The notes below the pieces were generated by a model, which did not search any database, was not told the origin of the DNA, and saw only the letters and a list, made by a program, of their open reading frames with translations. Made by a program: the position numbers and the translations under genes. Shown piece by piece: positions 59,265-64,000 of a DNA stretch of 64,000 nucleotides; positions within the stretch are counted from its first letter, which is position 1, and each line of letters opens with the position of its first letter. The DNA comes from Dendrophyllia cribrosa. Taxonomy: Eukaryota; Cnidaria; Anthozoa; Scleractinia; Dendrophylliidae. The stretch lies in NCBI GenBank assembly GCA_024195265.1, contig JAJLRJ010000010.1, positions 2,822,981 through 2,886,980 of the forward strand, given 5' to 3'.

Positions 59265-60787
59265 GACGCATACAAAGTTCTCTAATTTTTAAAATATTTT
59301 TCCAAATTAAACACGGTTATTAATGATCGACGGGCTTAAAATTTTACCCTGTCGTTTCATTCCGCATTCTATGAAATATCTTTTTCTCAAAACTAGAAAA
59401 GCAAACTGCTTACGCAGATGAAAACAATCTATTTGTTTAATTGATCAGACTTTTTAAGTTCTAGTCATAAGATTCAATTTAAAAATGATTATTAAATGTC
59501 AGAAATCTGAGATTTTCCTAATGGACAAGTTCCATTAAGTAGACTTAACATTAGTAATATTCCAAAATTGTTAGTTAAGTGGAATAATGATAGTCTCAGC
59601 CATTTAAAAAACGATTCGAAATTGCTTCCCCAAACACACATTTTTGCACCTGCGACAGCAATTGTTTTTACAAAGAATCAAAAACAATGTTCTCTACCGA
59701 ATATTTTTACGAAAGGAAGATCGCAAAATTTTCTAGTTTCTAGTGAAGGTCAGGGCTTTTTATTCAGACATTTGTATGACTAATATTTCTTTCATTTTAC
59801 CATTCAAACAAGACGTCAACAAATTATATGTTTATAGGATCTCTGTTCTGATCAAACGGCTTTTTTATGTCAGCGCGCGTGAGCAAGAAATCTGACTGGA
59901 CGAGCTGATAATTAACTGTAAATACGTTTTTATTATGTTTGCAGTTGAATACCATATTTTTTAAAATGCGGCGATAGTCAAAACCACTACAATTTAAATT
60001 TGTTTTTCTTCGTGAAAACTAAAAAAAGTAGGACGACATTTACAAGTGGCTGCAAGTCCGTGGGAGCGTAAACTCCGTGCGACAAATCCCGGTTGTTACA
60101 AGGCGCCCGAGATTATTTTTAGCAGATAAACAAAACAATTCATTACTATAAATTGGCATATGTTATTGCTTCCCTTGTGTTTGCATTTGATAATACATTT
60201 GAATTCATAATTATGATTTCGTTGCAGGATTCCACACGGAGGTAGGAAAGCTTGAAACGCAGAGAATGTCCTCGTTGGATTTGAAAAACGAAGTTTGCCG
60301 GAAGAGATGTTGAGAGCGAAACTTCCCATGCGCGAAGCAATTTTCGTTGATTGGGTGGCTTTTATTCGATTTTTAACGTAAACGAAAAGGCGCCAAGCAA
60401 TTGTCCGGGCATGATTGAGGAGTACAGCTTGAATACTTTATCTGCTTCAATGCGTTTTTAACAATATATGTGGGCTGTGGTTTTGATTCGCTCCAATGAA
60501 TTTCGGATCTCGAAGCACTATCGGCGTTCTCTGCTTATTTGCAATTTCATGCTCACGGCTTTTGTGGATACAAAGATTGCGTTGAAACTCAAGTCTTAAA
60601 AACAACGCAGGATATATCACACATCGAAGGCCAGCATTGTATTTATTTAACACAAAAATCAACAGCGTTCACGTTCTAACATTCATTTACCTTGACAACT
60701 TGTTATACTTCACTTAATTCAAACGTCGAGAGATCAGTTTATACTTAAAGAATCTTCGAGTTGTGCACTGTTTTTCAAAGCCTGACG

Positions 60788-63328
60788 ATGCCCAAGTTTT
60801 TCAAAGGAAAAGACAAAGAAGGCGCCGAAGAGGGAGATCGAAAGAAAATTCTTTCATCGATGAATTTACCGAGTATTGACAGAACTAAGTTAAAAGGGTC
60901 GCTGAAGTGCTTAAAATGGGTTCAGAAAAAAATTCAAAAGAAGGGAGCTGCATTCCCATTGTTTATGATCCTTCTAAACACTGTATTCCTTACTCTTGGT
61001 GGTCTAATTTTCATGGCAATCGAGAGACAACCTAAAGTTGTTGTCAATACTACGCAAGAATTGGTGGATATTTTCAAGGTTTTGAAGGTAAGCTTGCGCG
61101 CCTTAACTTGGCGCAATTTTTATAACGCTTCGCGCGGGGTTTGGAACATTTTAGACAAAATTGATCATGTCTTGTCGTTCACTACACTAGAGTTACAGAC
61201 ACAAATAAAAACTTACAAGAGTTCTCGGCCATGTATTATTTAACACTCATTTTAATACTGATCGAAAACACAACAAACACAACGCGCTCTAAAGTATAAT
61301 TATAAAGGACGATCGATTAAGATATATCTTAACAATACTTTAATTTATTCGCAACAAACTTGCGAAAGAATTCATTTACTTTGTCTTTATGTTTCATAAC
61401 ATGGCAGACGCGAAAAGAATTTCAATATTTTTCTGACAAGAAATTCCATTAGATGAAAGCATAGACTATTTATTTTTAATGAGGCATCGTCCGTTATGCT
61501 TGTAAGTAAGAATAAAGAGTACTTCATCCTTCCATTGTGACCCTTTGATATCTTAAAACCCAAAATAATCTATGAACTAACTTCAAAACAACAATTTTGC
61601 TAAGTCAAGAAAAGTTTCATTTCTGCTTGCAACGTTTTTGGCACAAATATTTAAACTATATTTCGTAGCCGGGAATTAATAAGAACTTCACATGCAATTT
61701 TTTTCTATAAATTCTATTTTTTCGATCATCCCCCGTATTTTCTTTCATTCTGTTTATTTTTTCTCTTGGGTTAATAAACTTACTAACTCCTTCGTTGCAA
61801 ACACTTAAACACAATACTTTTTGATTTCATTTCGCTTTAGTTTCAAAGTCTTTTACCTGCAAAAGCTAAGGAAATTTTCTCAAGGCCCTTGCTGTTCCAT
61901 TTATATGTAAATCCGTGGAGAATTCAAACAAATAGACCGATAGGAGTCTATTATAGAGGAATGCTTTTATCTAGCATCGTTTGCCGACTACTCTAAAAGA
62001 AAGAAAACTTTCACAAAATTCGAAGCAATTCGTGTTCAACGCAACCAACTTTGCGTGAACGGTTTTTATTTTCAAATAAGCTTAGCAAGGGAAATATTTG
62101 TTGTGTTTTTTTTTTCACGAAAACACAGCTTCGTGAATATTTAACATTTTCATTTAAAGGTCATTCAATGAATGACCGATATTGAAACATAGACTTTCCC
62201 CACAATAACTCCTCTAAAAACATAGCTTTTCAAGGATCATTTTTATATAAGCCGTTCATTCCCGTTTAAAACAACAAAAATAAGATTTATTCATCATGTT
62301 GGAAGCATCCATAAAACTGCGCATTGGCCTTTTTGTTTTACTTTTCTATGGTGGAAATTCTCTGTGTACCCGAATTAAGAGTCAAACAAAGAAATAATAT
62401 GGAGATTAAAATTCTTTGAATAGTTCTGTAATTCATTTGCAGTTCTTTATTTTTAACTACGCCCTTGTACGCCCCTTTTGAATTTCATCCGAGATTTCGC
62501 CTGTTTCGAGAACTTATGTAAACATGTAACCGCGGTGAGGGGCGGGAAAATTTGGCTTCCCGCCACGATTACTTTTCAGGCTGCACGTGATTTTGAGCAA
62601 TAAGATTGTGAAACGTGTAAAACCTGCTCAAACCAATCAGGGTAAACACGTTTTATTTTTAGCAGCCACAGGAGCAGCTCACTGAAAACAGTTAACTTGA
62701 CCAATCATGTGCGACTTGCCTTGCGCGTTTCCCGTGCTTGACATACACGTGTTGCATGTTTTTGCTTTGTTGCGTTGCGTTGTCGACTCGTAGTCATTTA
62801 GTCTAGCTTTTAGTTGATTTTTGGGAGAAAGGAATTGCATGCAAGTGAAGTAAGGTGCGCTAGAAACATGGAAACACGTCACTTGAATCCAATCTGCTTT
62901 CGCATCAAAATTAAATAAATAGTGACTGGATTCAGGTCTGTTGCGTTAATATGTGGTTGAATGAACAAATGATTATCCATAAAATTGATCAGATAAATTA
63001 TTCCTTTTATAACCCCCCCCCCCCCCCCCCATCACTTACCAAGGAGGATTCTCTTCGAGTAAATTTGTTATGACCACATTCCTAACCCTTCTATCTACTG
63101 ATTCACCCTTTTTTTTATCTTTTTGTCCATCTTATCAGAACTCCGATATTGGGCAGAAGTCATTTCCCACTAAGGTGGATAATTTAGTGCGAAATCTCAC
63201 ATCACAGGATCTAGAGAAATTTGAAGGCGTTCTTGCTGAAATAAGCAATACGCGCACTGCTGCTTCTAAAGCAGAGTGGAACCTTTATAACTCCATCTTC
63301 TTTTGCATGACAGTCACGACGACAATTG
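60788..63328 (+). CDS. Two-pore-domain potassium channel (KCNK-like), first two coding exons, runs off the window
   Basis: Exon 60788-61087 (100 codons) and exon 63139-63328 join in phase 0; the gene continues past the window end. The product is a K2P leak channel of the plasma membrane. Residues 1-50 are a long basic cytosolic N terminus. TM1 is about 53-78 and carries the K2P mark LGGLIFMAIE. The stretch 80-145 is the extracellular cap, with possible coiled helices and no obvious cap Cys. The first pore loop EWNLYNSIFFCMTVTTTIG (146-164) ends exactly at the splice donor, so the YG of the TTIGYG filter must start the next exon. I chose ATG 60788 (MPKFFKGKD); the upstream frame only extends to a TTG. 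The second pore, TM2-TM4 and regulatory tail are not in view, so the subfamily cannot be told. Confidence 0.88.
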
Positions 63329-63344
63329 GTAAGTACTGCTTTTT

Positions 63345-63499
63345 TGCAATTTTTTTGGGCTTTGCATTGCTACGCTTTGTGTTTGGCTAAAAAATCTCGT
63401 GACGCTTTCTCAACCAATCATCAGAAGTAAAACCAAAACCAATCGTGACTTGCTTGCACGCGTTTTCCCGCGCTTGGCGGCGGCTACATGTATTTACCT
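63345..63499 (-). mobile_element. CCAAT-rich MITE, family A, copy 7 (partial)
   Basis: gctttgcattgctacgctttg, ctcaaccaatcatcagaag, aaccaatcgtgacttgc and gttttcccgcgcttgg match the family in minus orientation. It starts about 16 bp after the K2P exon 2 donor and lacks its second half. Confidence 0.75.
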
Positions 63500-64000
63500 C
63501 GCAGGGAATCCAGGAGACCTCGCCGAGACCTTTACCTGGATATGTCCCAAAAAACGCACCCTTGGATACCAGGTCTTAATTTTCATAGATTTTGGCGATT
63601 TTAATCCTTCGTTTTCGGCTCCGCATTTAAAGGGGCTATGTCGCGAGGATGGCGGGTGAGTACTGGGTACTAACAACTTGAAAAACGTCCGGTGGCTTTT
63701 TTTCAAGTTGGTGGCCATTACTGTCGAATTCGCTGCAATCCGTTCCATCCCGTCGTATTGCGTGGAAGGATAGATCTCAAGTTTACAGATCAGTTAGAGT
63801 ATTTACTTGGCTAGATTTTTGTTAAATTATTTCTGCGATTTGTTAGTACCTTCGAAAAATTTGATGTCTTCCAGTAGTGGTGGAAGTTGGGGAGGAATTT
63901 GAAAGCGAAATCGATCGTGTGGTTGTTAACCTCGCGTGTTTCGACACGAGTGCAAGCGCGATAAAACTTGCCGCGATCCGGGAGGGAACAATAGAAATTT
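63500..64000 (+). other. K2P intron, no exon recognised
   Basis: No exon starting with the YG of the selectivity filter is visible in the remaining 500 bp; the third coding exon lies beyond the window. Confidence 0.6.

Larger units (their letters stand above)
51631..60787. other. 9-kb AT-rich intergenic stretch
   Basis: No coding exon is supported. It holds an inverted-repeat element (53846-54082), a family M remnant with poly(G) (54697-54860), a family B hairpin (56544-56824), a second composite repeat (58340-59172) and a short hairpin (59226-59264). The stretch 57200-58330 is very AT-rich and I see nothing in it. Confidence 0.6.

Overview
This is a stretch of animal nuclear DNA, AT-rich, with spliced genes that have GT-AG introns and with many short non-autonomous repeats. 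Gene content, exon structure and repeat style point to a cnidarian, most likely an anthozoan such as a stony coral. That assignment is an inference from protein similarity and from my recollection of coral repeat families, not a database match.

Layout from left to right. Glutathione reductase (13 coding exons, 2264-13687, plus strand) fills the first 14 kb; most of its introns are packed with different MITE-like elements, SINEs and a minisatellite. An intronless PI-PLC X-domain protein follows (17761-18759, plus). Next is a three-exon gene (20637-23991, plus) for an unusual protein: an N-terminal GHKL/HSP90-like ATPase domain, a coiled coil and a C-terminal RING finger. In this assembly it carries a one-base frameshift in a T run. 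An intronless MORN4-type protein (25944-26393, minus) and a six-exon BIVM gene (27012-32425, plus) are head to head with about 0.6 kb between their start codons. Converging on BIVM is an eight-exon gene (35184-44890, minus) for a 448-residue BAR-like helical protein with a proline-rich, tyrosine-rich tail. An intronless orphan gene of 212 codons lies at 50992-51630 (minus). The window ends inside a two-pore-domain potassium channel gene (from 60788, plus), of which the first two coding exons are visible.

The genes do not form a pathway; they are ordinary neighbours in a repeat-rich genome. The space between them holds fold-back elements, at least three MITE families with TTA/TAA target duplications, a CCAAT-rich MITE present seven times, tRNA-derived SINEs, TTAA-flanked elements, an element whose terminal repeats contain G/C homopolymers, and hammerhead-like motifs of the kind carried by Penelope-type retroelements. 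The most novel item is the GHKL-coiled coil-RING gene. Other points of interest are the 27-nt microexon that carries half of the glutathione reductase redox motif, and the papain-like Gln/Cys/His pattern in BIVM.
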